Notes: a model not told the origin generated them from the letters alone. 64,000 bases of DNA from Flavobacteriaceae bacterium (GCA_018646605.1 JABGUL010000034.1:1-64000); one strand, 5' to 3'; shown: positions 1 through 7,259, numbered from the stretch's first letter. Program-made: numbers and translations.

Positions 1-72
1 ATCTCTTTGTTTTTAAGCAAGTTACAAATTTAATCTAAATTATAACCGATTTACTCAAATTTACTAAATCTA

Positions 73-285
73 TCACACAAACAAAGGCAAGTCTCCACTT
101 ACTTCATTCGTAGCTTGTTTCATTCTTGGTAAAGTGTATTGTAAAGCTATTTGAAGCATCTTAATACGTTGATTAGCGTCTAACTCATCTACGTCTAAAG
201 AAGCTATTAAATCGTCTATAAGTAGTTGTAGTTTTTCTTTTACTTCTGATGTTATTTTGTTGGGACTTCCTTTGGGTCTTGGCAT
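73..285 (-). CDS. Small hypothetical island protein (70 aa)
   Basis: This is a short open frame with an ATG start whose product begins MPRPKGSPNK and is otherwise acidic and helical, with no signal peptide or membrane segment. The basic PRPKGSPNK start resembles the N-termini of small phage and mobile-element DNA-associated proteins (terminase small-subunit-like or DUF5681-like), but the rest is too short to assign. It lies in the genomic island, downstream of mcrC on the same strand with a 120-base gap. A role in DNA binding is only a guess. Confidence 0.5.
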   Translation of the reverse strand: MPRPKGSPNKITSEVKEKLQLLIDDLIASLDVDELDANQRIKMLQIALQYTLPRMKQATNEVSGDLPLFV

Positions 286-405
286 ATATTTAATAGTATT
301 TTAATAAATCATTTCTTATTGAATGATTCAGTATGTTGTCATAACTATTCAATACAATTAAGATTGTCGTATTATAAATTCAAAACAATAGATGAAAAAA
401 GAAAT

Positions 406-1419
406 TCATTCAACCAACTCTAACATCTCCTCTTCTATTTTTTTCCAATATTGATTAAGGTTGATATTGTTAATCATTATTTTCTTTCCTGATACTATTC
501 TTTCATTTCTAATAGTTGAAGTTGTATTAGGATACAATAACATTCCCTCTATTGTCTTATCCTCTTTTAGATTATTTAAGTAGGTATAAAGTTGGTAAAT
601 GTTTCCCGACCTAAATTTTGGTTTATCTGGGTTCAAATAGTGGTATTGAAACATATTTTCATAATATTTTGTATCAATGACAATGACCTTATTTTCGTTT
701 CTAATTGTTATATCTGTTTTCATTTTAGGATATGTACTATCTTCTGTATCTGAATCCCATTTTATTAACTCACTTCTTACTTCACTTTGAGGAAATTTTG
801 ACTTATAAAAATTAAGTGCAAAGTTTTCAAATACTGCTGCCATTCCCATCTTATTTTTTACAAAATCCCCTAAATCGTATTTACCTTCTTTTTCATCAAA
901 TCCTAAATTATAATGAATGTATTTACAAATATTGGTAAGGAAATTTAAAGTACTGTTGCCTCTTACAGGTCTAACTCCGTTAATCAAGATTTTATCAATT
1001 TTCACTCTTGATACATCATTAAAAAACACAATTTTCTTTTTTATTGATTGTTTTAATTGACTACTAATTTTAGCTTTAAGGACACTATGAATTGTAGAAT
1101 ATATTAATTGATTATTTAAGTTATTTGATGAATATTCATCATAGACGCAATCAATTTTTTTAGACTTGAAACCTAATGTTTTTAGTGTGGAATTAAAATC
1201 AATTTTTTCCCTAATTGTTTTTAATGTTTCTTTTTTTTCTATGTAATCTCTGTGGAGTCCTTTCTTAACATACTTTGACAATGTTAAATCAAATATCGCT
1301 GCAAAAAATTCTGTATCGTTATCAAAATCCTTCTGGTCAATTTTTCTAATATCACTTGGTTTGTAATATTTCCAAGCGTAAGAAAGTAAGTAATAGATAT
1401 TTCTGATAGGTATTTGCAC
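406..1419 (-). CDS. mcrC: McrC-family subunit of a McrBC-type modification-dependent restriction system
   Basis: McrC is the nuclease partner of the GTPase McrB; together they cut DNA carrying modified cytosine. The 337-aa product starts MQIPIRNIYYLLSYAW, typical of McrC. It has the MGMAAVFENF block (about 191-200), followed by a PD-(D/E)xK-type nuclease core with TDIT (D236) and IDTKYY (D249, K251). The start is GTG, and its G is the last base of the TAG stop of the upstream mcrB fragment, so the two were translated as a pair. McrC appears full length, but its McrB partner is truncated (next entry), so the system is probably not functional from this locus. Confidence 0.88.
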   Translation of the reverse strand: MQIPIRNIYYLLSYAWKYYKPSDIRKIDQKDFDNDTEFFAAIFDLTLSKYVKKGLHRDYIEKKETLKTIREKIDFNSTLKTLGFKSKKIDCVYDEYSSNNLNNQLIYSTIHSVLKAKISSQLKQSIKKKIVFFNDVSRVKIDKILINGVRPVRGNSTLNFLTNICKYIHYNLGFDEKEGKYDLGDFVKNKMGMAAVFENFALNFYKSKFPQSEVRSELIKWDSDTEDSTYPKMKTDITIRNENKVIVIDTKYYENMFQYHYLNPDKPKFRSGNIYQLYTYLNNLKEDKTIEGMLLYPNTTSTIRNERIVSGKKIMINNINLNQYWKKIEEEMLELVE

Positions 1420-1961
1420 TACGATTCAATTATTGAGGTGTATTCATCTATTAGTTGTTGGTCATCAAACCAATATTCTTCTATAAGTGGTATTATTTCA
1501 TACTTGAAAACATTAGAGAGCCATTTGTTATGTTCTCCTGATTTATATGAGCAGAAATAACTGTGACCTATTTCAAAGCCATCTCCTAAAGATTCATCAG
1601 CATTAATGAAGTTGTTCAATGTTGTCATCTTATCAATTATGGATGATATAATATCTTTTGAAATCCCTTTTTTCAATAAAAATGCTTCAAACTGTTCGTT
1701 AAACTTTGGTTTCATCTTTATAAAAGCAAACCTTCGCCTTAAAGTGTAGTCAACTATTGTTAAAGACCTATCTGCTGTATTCATTGTTCCTATAATATGT
1801 AAGTTGTCAGGTATGTAGAACTGGTCTTTAGATGAATATGCGAGTTTTATTTTATTCTTTTCACCTCTTTTATCAGCTTCTATTAGCATCATTAATTCTC
1901 CGAATATCTTACTTAAATTACCTCTGTTTATTTCATCAATTATTAAAAAGTAAGGTATACT
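1419..1961 (-). pseudogene. mcrB: 5'-truncated mcrB: C-terminal half of the AAA+ GTPase domain
   Basis: Read on the minus strand, the open frame enters at about 1961, after an in-frame stop at 1962-1964. It encodes SIPYFLIIDEINRGN, then LSKIFGELMM, the McrB Walker B block. Downstream are GTMNTADRS (sensor 1) and LRRRFAF (arginine-finger region). The Walker A motif, the GTP-binding start of the domain and the whole N-terminal DNA-recognition part are missing. The first ATG (1892) lies after Walker B, so any product would be about 157 aa and unable to bind nucleotide. The break coincides with the left edge of the small-gene array, which suggests deletion or recombination at that point. Confidence 0.85.
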
Positions 1962-1971
1962 TTAAAATTTT

Positions 1972-1986
1972 AAACACAACGTGTTT
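1972..1986. repeat. 6-bp inverted repeat at the mcrB break point
   Basis: The sequence is AAACAC-AAC-GTGTTT, a perfect 6-bp inverted repeat around a 3-base centre. It lies 10 bases beyond the last codon that can be read as McrB and about 15 bases before the first copy of the repeated module. It could be part of a recombination site or a chance palindrome. Confidence 0.4.
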
Positions 1987-2000
1987 GCACTATTGAGGAT

Positions 2001-2040
2001 TCACTAAAACTTTGCGATAGAATTAGTAGATTTAGGTATA
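2001..2040 (+). repeat. Repeated intergenic module, copy 1 (promoter part only)
   Basis: This copy carries CTAAAACTTTGCGATAGAAT followed by TAGTAGATTTAG. The same block precedes all four small genes of the array (also near 2259, 2552 and 2820). The TAGATTTAG part resembles the Bacteroidetes -7 element TAnnTTTG. A TTTG lies only 12 bases upstream, shorter than the usual spacing of about 19, so promoter function is likely but not certain. This copy lacks the ACTAAAG-CC-AACTCCTT half found between genes. Confidence 0.6.
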
Positions 2041-2057
2041 ATTTAAAACTTAATAAA

Positions 2058-2240
2058 ATGAAGAAATATAGAAGAGAAAGTTTTTGGCACTTTGTTAATC
2101 CTGTTTGTCTTGCAGTAGGTATAGTTGGCTTTCTATTATACTTTGAGGTAGGTTATTTAGAAATAGGTATGACAGGGCTTGGGGCTTGGGGTGTATCAGG
2201 TGCAATGGGGTTAGAATTAGAAAAGAAGGATAAAGACTAA
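2058..2240 (+). CDS. Small membrane protein (60 aa), first gene of the repeat-linked array
   Basis: The product begins MKKYRRESFWHF and has one or two hydrophobic stretches (about 15-28 and 33-50), then ends in a charged tail EKKDKD. This is the layout of a small inner-membrane protein, and I recognise no family. The ATG follows AATAAA, the A-rich leader usual in Bacteroidetes. A copy of the repeated module lies on each side. Its presence in a genomic island beside an integrase suggests accessory cargo. Confidence 0.55.
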   Translation: MKKYRRESFWHFVNPVCLAVGIVGFLLYFEVGYLEIGMTGLGAWGVSGAMGLELEKKDKD

Positions 2241-2300
2241 AGACCCAACTCCTTACCTAAAACTTTGCGATAGAATTAGTAGATTTGAGTATATGAAAAA
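2234..2300 (+). repeat. Repeated intergenic module, copy 2 (full length)
   Basis: This is a 67-base block that runs from the stop codon of the first small gene through the start codon of the second. It aligns without gaps to 2529-2595 at 60 of 67 positions. It has a 5' part ACTAAAGACCCAACTCCTT and a 3' part with TTTGCGATAGAATTAG and TAGATTTG just before the ATG. The 3' part is probably the promoter of the following gene. The function of the 5' part is unknown. Confidence 0.75.
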
Positions 2301-2535
2301 GCTACTTTTAATTCTACTTCTAATATCTTTTACTAGCTGTGCAGTTGATGATTGTGTTGTAATTACAAGAAAAGAGAATACAGGGGTAAACTTTTTATTC
2401 TTTTTTGAAGATGATAGAAACCTTTTTGGAAATAGTGAAAATATAGTTGACGAATATGGAGCAATTCCTTCAGGTGCAGTAACAGAAGAAGTTTATAACC
2501 AATACGAAGTAGGGGATACATACTGTTTAGACTAA
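2293..2535 (+). CDS. Small lipoprotein (80 aa), paralogue of the next gene
   Basis: The N-terminus MKKLLLILLLISFTSC is a lipoprotein signal with the lipobox cysteine at position 16. The mature part is acidic and ends EEVYNQYEVGDTYCLD. That ending is nearly identical to the C-terminus of the next gene product (EEVYNQYEVGDTYCID), so the two arose by duplication together with the preceding module. I recognise no family. Two further cysteines (in DDCVV and TYCLD) could form a disulfide in the mature protein. Confidence 0.6.
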   Translation: MKKLLLILLLISFTSCAVDDCVVITRKENTGVNFLFFFEDDRNLFGNSENIVDEYGAIPSGAVTEEVYNQYEVGDTYCLD

Positions 2536-2595
2536 AGCCCTAACTCCTTCACTAAAATTTTGCGATGGAATTAGTATATTTGAGTATATGAAAAA
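2529..2595 (+). repeat. Repeated intergenic module, copy 3 (full length)
   Basis: This is the counterpart of 2234-2300, differing at 7 of 67 positions without gaps. It contains ACTAAAGCCCTAACTCCTT, then TTTGCGATGGAATTAG and the -7-like TATATTTG immediately before the start codon of the third gene. Confidence 0.75.
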
Positions 2596-2809
2596 AACAG
2601 TACTTCTAATAATAACCATTATATATTTTAATTGCGAAAAAGAAATAGATTGTATAACTATACAAGATAAATACGGGGGAAATGGTACTTTCTATTTTGA
2701 ATGGGATAGAACAATATCAGGAAATACTGATAGGCGAATCGGCACAGGTTCTGTAAGCGAAGAAGTTTATAATCAATATGAAGTTGGAGATACATACTGT
2801 ATAGATTAA
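2588..2809 (+). CDS. Small lipoprotein-like protein (73 aa), paralogue of the previous gene
   Basis: The product starts MKKTVLLIITIIYFNC, a hydrophobic signal with a cysteine at position 16 in a poor lipobox (YFNC). It continues with DCITIQDKYGG and ends GSVSEEVYNQYEVGDTYCID. The C-terminal 16 residues match the neighbouring paralogue at all but one position, while the middle has diverged and is shorter by several residues. The family is not recognised. The duplication includes the upstream 67-base module. Confidence 0.6.
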   Translation: MKKTVLLIITIIYFNCEKEIDCITIQDKYGGNGTFYFEWDRTISGNTDRRIGTGSVSEEVYNQYEVGDTYCID

Positions 2810-2873
2810 AGGTCTACCTCTAAAACTTTGCGATGGAATTAGTATATTAGTTTTCAACTTAAAAATTAATAAA
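2806..2873 (+). repeat. Repeated intergenic module, copy 4 (shortened 5' part)
   Basis: After the stop of the third gene comes TAAAGGTCTACCTCTAAAAC, a shortened form of the 5' half. TTTGCGATGGAATTAG and TATATTAG follow, then an extra leader ending AATTAATAAA before the ATG at 2874. The promoter half is well conserved with the other copies. Confidence 0.65.
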
Positions 2874-3083
2874 ATGAGTGGTAATAAAACAAGTTTCGTT
2901 GAGCAGTTAAAACAAAACCCTCTTTTTTTAACAATGTCTGGAGTGCTTATAGGAAGCGTAACAGAACAAATTGAGGGATTTACTGGGATTCCTTCTTTGG
3001 TAGTTTCAATATTTGCTGTATTGCTTACATTAATTCCGCTAGTTTGGGCACTTTCTGTTTGGCTAAAGAAAAGAAAGAAATAA
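2874..3083 (+). CDS. Small membrane protein (69 aa), last gene of the array
   Basis: The product begins MSGNKTSFVEQLKQNPLFL and has a weak hydrophobic stretch near 20-28. A clear transmembrane segment follows at about 42-63 (SLVVSIFAVLLTLIPLVWAL), ending in a basic KKRKK tail. The size and topology resemble holins and small phage membrane proteins, but I cannot assign a family. It is convergent with the recombinase gene, and a partial copy of the module's 5' half (ACTAAAGTCCTAACTCTCTAC, 3102-3122) lies between their ends. Confidence 0.55.
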   Translation: MSGNKTSFVEQLKQNPLFLTMSGVLIGSVTEQIEGFTGIPSLVVSIFAVLLTLIPLVWALSVWLKKRKK

Positions 3084-3103
3084 TTATCCTCCTACAAACC
3101 ATA

Positions 3104-4447
3104 CTAAAGTCCTAACTCTCTACTTTTATTGTCTATAGCTTTGTAGATTTCTTCTACTCTATATTCTTTTAGCACTAATTGGTGTGCTTCGTCAACTTGT
3201 TGCTTTAGTTCATCCCATTCCCAATCCTGATAGTGTGCTTTAATGGTTGGGTTAGCGTGTCCAAGTAGTTTATATCTTATATCCTGCGATATAGCTAGTT
3301 TAAGTGCGTAGGATTCAAACGTTTTACGAGCAGTTTTAAATGGTTTACCTAATAACCTTCTAATGCTCTTTTGGTAAACATCCCATACGTTTCTGTGTAC
3401 AGTAGTATTATTTATATCGTACTTAAAGAACCAACCTTCTAATTCATTAGGTGAGTAAACATCTGCACCTTTCTTAAATGGCTCTCCTGTTCGTTTATTA
3501 ATTTTTTGTGAGTGGGTTTTCTTAATAGTGTCTCTTATAGTGTACATTAAACTGAAGATAGGTTCAACATCCATTCTTATTTCCATTAATTCACCACTCT
3601 TACTTCTACGGTGTTTAATATATCTTCGTTTCTTACTATCTAATAATATAGAACCATCAGGTAAATCAGGCTCGTTTACGTTTGTTTCGTATTGGTGCAT
3701 TGTAACTAAATCAGCTTGATAGAAACCTCTTAAAGAAAACATCAATAGATAAAAGTATAGTGCCTGTATATCGTAAATGTTTTTAGCATTAGGTATAGCT
3801 TCTAAAAAATCCTCTGTCTTTACTGTTTCAACTATCTTAATACTACTACCTCTTTTTACTTTCCATTCATCACGTCTTATAAATGGTTCGCTTATTAATC
3901 CTTTCTGATATGCAAGGTTCTTTATCTTACCTAAATGAGTAAGGTATGTTCTAACTGATGTAGGAGACAATCTCTTTTTCCAACCTTGTACGCATTTATC
4001 TATAAACTCATTAGTAAGTTCTCCTAATAGTACTTTATCAGTTCCTGCTTCCTTTAATACTGCTTGTACTACTCCCTCGTAAGTTTTGTAAGAGTTTTTA
4101 TTATCGTATTTAGCTTTAAGTACTGTTTCTAAAAAACCCTGTAAGTTTTCGTTTGAAGTTGCGTTACCTCCACCCAACTTAACGCAAAGTTCATCCCAAG
4201 TATAACTACCACTCTCAAATAAACTCCAAGCCAAGTTCATATTATTAGTAATCTCTGTCAGCTTACGATTAACAATAATAGAATCTAAAGCAGTTCCTTT
4301 TACTTGATTGTTTCGTGGATTCCAATCAGAAGGTTTGACTTTTAAAGAAGTGTATTTTTTAAACTGTCTACCTTTTGAAAAGGCACGTAGAAAGATTAAA
4401 GACCTTCCATCTTTAGCAACAGGTTTGAGATATAGACCAACTCCCAT
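3104..4447 (-). CDS. Tyrosine recombinase (integrase) of the genomic island
   Basis: This site-specific recombinase is expected to insert and excise the island. The 447-aa protein has an N-terminal arm-binding region (1-90), a SAM-like core-binding region (about 100-190) and a C-terminal catalytic domain. Likely catalytic residues are R240 (SLRGFYQADL), R374 (TARKTF), H397 (LLGHANP) and the nucleophile Y406 (IKAHYQDW). The usual first histidine of the HxxR box is K371 here. The start codon lies 24 bases from two tandem 11-base repeats and about 155 bases from a tRNA 3' remnant, as expected for an integrase beside its attachment site. Its 3' end abuts the small-gene array. Confidence 0.93.
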   Translation of the reverse strand: MGVGLYLKPVAKDGRSLIFLRAFSKGRQFKKYTSLKVKPSDWNPRNNQVKGTALDSIIVNRKLTEITNNMNLAWSLFESGSYTWDELCVKLGGGNATSNENLQGFLETVLKAKYDNKNSYKTYEGVVQAVLKEAGTDKVLLGELTNEFIDKCVQGWKKRLSPTSVRTYLTHLGKIKNLAYQKGLISEPFIRRDEWKVKRGSSIKIVETVKTEDFLEAIPNAKNIYDIQALYFYLLMFSLRGFYQADLVTMHQYETNVNEPDLPDGSILLDSKKRRYIKHRRSKSGELMEIRMDVEPIFSLMYTIRDTIKKTHSQKINKRTGEPFKKGADVYSPNELEGWFFKYDINNTTVHRNVWDVYQKSIRRLLGKPFKTARKTFESYALKLAISQDIRYKLLGHANPTIKAHYQDWEWDELKQQVDEAHQLVLKEYRVEEIYKAIDNKSRELGL

Positions 4448-4471
4448 ACATCAAATATACACAAAATTTAT

Positions 4472-4494
4472 ATTGGGGTACAAATTGGGGTACA
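4472..4494. repeat. Tandem direct repeat, candidate integrase arm-type sites
   Basis: ATTGGGGTACA occurs twice, at 4472-4482 and 4484-4494, in phase at 12-base spacing. It lies between the integrase start and the tRNA remnant. Short tandem repeats in this place are the usual arm-binding sites of tyrosine integrases. The second role, autoregulation of the integrase promoter, is inference. Confidence 0.6.
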
Positions 4495-4599
4495 GATTTT
4501 ATGGTAGGTACTGTAAACTATTACCTTTGTTAAGTACTGTTATTATTGATAATTGTATTAGTAATCAATAAGTTAGGTTTTTTTATGCTTATTTACGGC

Positions 4600-4634
4600 T
4601 CAAGAGGTTGCAGGTTTGAATCCTGCCGAGGTCA
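4600..4634 (+). mobile_element. tRNA 3'-end remnant: island attachment site (att)
   Basis: The stretch has a perfect T-stem (GCAGG at 4610-4614, CCTGC at 4622-4626) around loop TTTGAAT. A 7-base acceptor strand CGAGGTC (4627-4633) and discriminator A follow. No matching 5' acceptor strand or D and anticodon arms precede it, so it is only a 3' fragment. Such fragments are left when an island integrates into a tRNA gene. The intact tRNA should lie left of this window. The tRNA identity cannot be told from the fragment. Confidence 0.8.
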
Positions 4635-4641
4635 CTAACTA

Positions 4642-4681
4642 AACCAGTACTTTCAAGCTATTTTGAAATTGCTGGTTTTTT
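4642..4681 (+). terminator. Rho-independent terminator behind the tRNA remnant
   Basis: AACCAG (4642-4647) pairs with CTGGTT (4672-4677), with an inner stem TTTCAA/TTGAAA, followed by a T run. It is probably the original terminator of the tRNA gene, separated from its gene by the island. Confidence 0.75.
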
Positions 4682-4787
4682 AGTTTTCAGAATATTTGCA
4701 AAAAAAAGTCTTATCAAAGAATAATAATCATTCGTAAAATCTCAATTGTTACTTCAATTTACGTGTTATAATGGAGAATTAAAACTC

Positions 4788-4823
4788 AAAAAGCCTATTC
4801 ATAAAAATGAACAGGCTTTTTTT
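4788..4823 (-). terminator. Bidirectional terminator
   Basis: AAAAAGCCT and AGGCTTTTT form the outer stem, with TTCAT/ATGAA inside. A and T runs on both flanks allow use in either direction. It probably serves the minus-strand gene that ends at 4843. Confidence 0.75.
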
Positions 4824-4842
4824 AGATTAAAAAAGGAGGATT

Positions 4843-5580
4843 TTAATTTGTCCTTGTTACAAATTCCCAAACAACCCTTTTATTCCAACCTTCGGGTAAC
4901 TCATCCAAAAGTTGAGCTAAGAGTTTTTGATCAACATTTTTTATTGCCCCCTTATTCATCAGATGATCGATCATTTGCTCCATGTTTTCATAAGCATCCC
5001 AAAAGAAGAGTGGTGCTAGATCGGAATCTTGAGGGATTATTCTAGTTGCCATTCCCCAAGAGGCCATCCCTGAATTTTTCATTTCCGATTTAAAACTAGA
5101 TGAAATTTTATCCGCAAGCTCCATAGCTGAATTTATATTTTTCGGAAAAGCCCAATTAAACAGAATATACTTTGAATTTAAATCGTTATCGTATCTTTTT
5201 TCTGTTTTGTAAACAAAACTTCCATATCGTTCAATATCTATACCACCAAATAAACCTGGAATACCATATTTTTTTTCTGTATCAAACCACGCTTCTCGAT
5301 TTACATACTTCTTTGGATTTTCATATATCGACACCCATAGATAATTGTTTTTCTCGTCTTCAACTTTGCCAATGCCAGGTACACGCTTTAATACCGCCCA
5401 GCCCTGAATTAATCCATTATCTACTGCATCTTGAGCCATTTCCTTACCGTATTTCTTAATCAGCATTTCGAAATTTTCAGCATCATCGGGGTCTACCATT
5501 GCTGGATTTAACACAAAGGTTTGTTGAGCCGAAATAACGAGTCCAAATAGTAAAAAACTAAATAAAAATATTTTTTTCAT
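4843..5580 (-). CDS. Secreted protein of unknown function (245 aa)
   Basis: The N-terminus MKKIFLFSFLLFGLVISAQQ is a signal peptide with probable cleavage after ISA. The mature protein of about 226 residues is rich in aromatic and charged residues and has two roughly similar halves. Each half contains a W/Y-rich segment and a LIKKYGKEMAQ or LADKISSSFKS type helix, which could reflect two ferredoxin-like (dabb-like) domains. I recognise no named family. It is a single gene just outside the island with its own terminator. Confidence 0.8.
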   Translation of the reverse strand: MKKIFLFSFLLFGLVISAQQTFVLNPAMVDPDDAENFEMLIKKYGKEMAQDAVDNGLIQGWAVLKRVPGIGKVEDEKNNYLWVSIYENPKKYVNREAWFDTEKKYGIPGLFGGIDIERYGSFVYKTEKRYDNDLNSKYILFNWAFPKNINSAMELADKISSSFKSEMKNSGMASWGMATRIIPQDSDLAPLFFWDAYENMEQMIDHLMNKGAIKNVDQKLLAQLLDELPEGWNKRVVWEFVTRTN

Positions 5581-5644
5581 TTTAAATTGATTTATGGTTA
5601 ATACGTGCTAATGTATAAAAAGTATATTATAAATCAATTAGAGT

Positions 5645-5668
5645 AATTATTACGAACCTGTAATAATT
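5645..5668. repeat. 9-bp inverted repeat upstream of the secreted-protein gene
   Basis: AATTATTAC (5645-5653), spacer GAACCT and GTAATAATT (5660-5668) form a perfect inverted repeat. It lies about 65 bases upstream of the minus-strand start at 5580. It could be an operator or a small hairpin; nothing in the sequence decides between them. Confidence 0.35.
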
Positions 5669-5775
5669 CACTTTAGTCTTTGCTCAGTATTTAACCGTAA
5701 GCTATTGTAAACAAATTGATTCAACCACATACATATTTGTAGTGTAATGTTTATGTAGCGTTATCTCGAAGGCAT

Positions 5776-5812
5776 AAAAAAAAAGGATTACTAAACGATA
5801 ATCCTTTTTTTT
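5776..5812 (-). terminator. Rho-independent terminator after the Gfo/Idh/MocA gene
   Basis: GGATTA and TAATCC pair across CTAAACGA and are flanked by A9 on one side and T9 on the other, giving a terminator usable on the minus strand for the gene ending at 5834. Confidence 0.7.
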
Positions 5813-5833
5813 ATTTATGTAAAATGTTTAAAA

Positions 5834-7174
5834 TTAAAATTCTCGATAATCACCACTCAAGAATACATTCGCTTCTTCTTCTTTAAATCGAGCTTTTTCA
5901 TTGTCCCAATGCAAAGTTTTCTTTGGAAAACGTCCCGCGATTACACCTAGCAAAATAGTTTCCGTTAATCGAGATGAATAAGAGAATGGAGCCGAGGCCT
6001 TATCCTTTCCTAAACAAGCGTCTACAAATTGATGGTAGTGCTTGGGTGCATCACGTTCATAATCATTTTTATTGTTTCCAAGGCTATTATTTGGATCGTA
6101 TTTAGCTATATCTATATCTTGATATTCACAATCAACAATGAGACGTGGTAATTCCATGAAATGAGGAAGTAATAAGCGTCCTTTTTCCCCAATAAACATT
6201 GCTCCTTGTAAGGGAAGTTTTTCTTTGTTGGGTAGTTTTAATTCCTTACTAACTTTGGGAGCACCAGGCCCATCTGACCAAATCCAAGTAAGTGTATCCG
6301 TAGTGTACTTTGTGCCTGGAAATGTATAGGTTACACTGTTGTTTTCAGGAAAACCAAATCCATTTGGCTTACGGCAATTATTTGTAATCGTTAATGGAAC
6401 ATCAAGCGCCAAAGCGTTATAAGGTGTGTCAAAAATATGAACACCCATATCCCCTAGTGTTCCACATCCATAATCTACAAGTTTCCTCCAATTCCCTGGG
6501 TGATAAACAGTTTCCTTAAAGGGACGTTCAGGAGAAGTTCCTAACCATAAGTTCCAGTCTAGATGATCTGGGACTGTATCTTCACCTTTCGGCTCAGGCC
6601 CATCATAACCCCAGTTTTTGGGAGACCAAGCATGTACTTCACTTACCTTTCCAATAATTCCAGATTGGATTAGAACAGTTGCTAGTTTATAATCATAAAA
6701 AGAATGTACCTGTATTCCCATTTGAGTCACCAAGTTCTTTTCTTCCGCTATCTTTCGCATAGCTCTTGCTTCGGAAACAAAGTGCGTTAGGGGTTTCTGA
6801 CAATAGACAGGTTTATTCATCTCCATGGCCATCATAGATGCAGGTGCATGTGTATGATCTGGTGTAGAAACCACTACAGCGTCAATATCTGCAGCCATTT
6901 CTTTTAAAAGAGTTCTGTAATCACTAAATATTTTTGCATTCGGATGAAGCTTTTTGGCTGCTGCTAGATTGTTTGAATCTACATCACACAATGCGACAAC
7001 ATCAACTAATTCATGAGAGGATATAGATGCTAAATCAGCTGCACCCATATTTCCAACACCAATATGTGCAGTTCTTAGTCTTGCGTTTGTTTTAGAAAAC
7101 GCAAAAAGTGAGGAGGGTAATATAGCGGTTGATGCCAAGGCTGCTGAAGTTTTTAAAAAATCTCTTTTTTTCAT
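5834..7174 (-). CDS. Gfo/Idh/MocA-family oxidoreductase, exported type
   Basis: This NAD(P)-dependent sugar oxidoreductase family member has 446 residues. The N-terminus MKKRDFLKTSAALASTAILP looks like a twin-arginine signal (KR in place of RR). The Rossmann motif is in HIGVGNMGAADL (near 37-48). The catalytic-lysine block is YCQKPLTH, equivalent to the family EKP motif. The C-terminal alpha/beta domain is complete. The gene is on the same strand as the DUF1080 gene, whose product is expected to cleave 3-keto glycosides. I infer that this enzyme oxidises a sugar C3 hydroxyl in the periplasm, but the substrate is not visible. Confidence 0.88.
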   Translation of the reverse strand: MKKRDFLKTSAALASTAILPSSLFAFSKTNARLRTAHIGVGNMGAADLASISSHELVDVVALCDVDSNNLAAAKKLHPNAKIFSDYRTLLKEMAADIDAVVVSTPDHTHAPASMMAMEMNKPVYCQKPLTHFVSEARAMRKIAEEKNLVTQMGIQVHSFYDYKLATVLIQSGIIGKVSEVHAWSPKNWGYDGPEPKGEDTVPDHLDWNLWLGTSPERPFKETVYHPGNWRKLVDYGCGTLGDMGVHIFDTPYNALALDVPLTITNNCRKPNGFGFPENNSVTYTFPGTKYTTDTLTWIWSDGPGAPKVSKELKLPNKEKLPLQGAMFIGEKGRLLLPHFMELPRLIVDCEYQDIDIAKYDPNNSLGNNKNDYERDAPKHYHQFVDACLGKDKASAPFSYSSRLTETILLGVIAGRFPKKTLHWDNEKARFKEEEANVFLSGDYREF

Positions 7175-7259
7175 TTTTTTATAGTTTAATTATTTTAAGG
7201 TGGAATTTAACATCGAATATTCAGGGTATACTATTGATTTGTTAATGCTAAGTTAGAAA

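Noticed and set aside
2001-3125. Interpretation of the array as a CRISPR locus
   Set aside because: The spacing is irregular and set by protein-coding genes of 180-240 bases, and the repeated module is not palindromic. There are no cas genes, so it is not a CRISPR array.
4746-5045. Plus-strand 99-codon frame across the terminator and the secreted-protein gene
   Set aside because: It runs antisense through a gene with a clean signal peptide and starts inside a terminator region, so it is a shadow.
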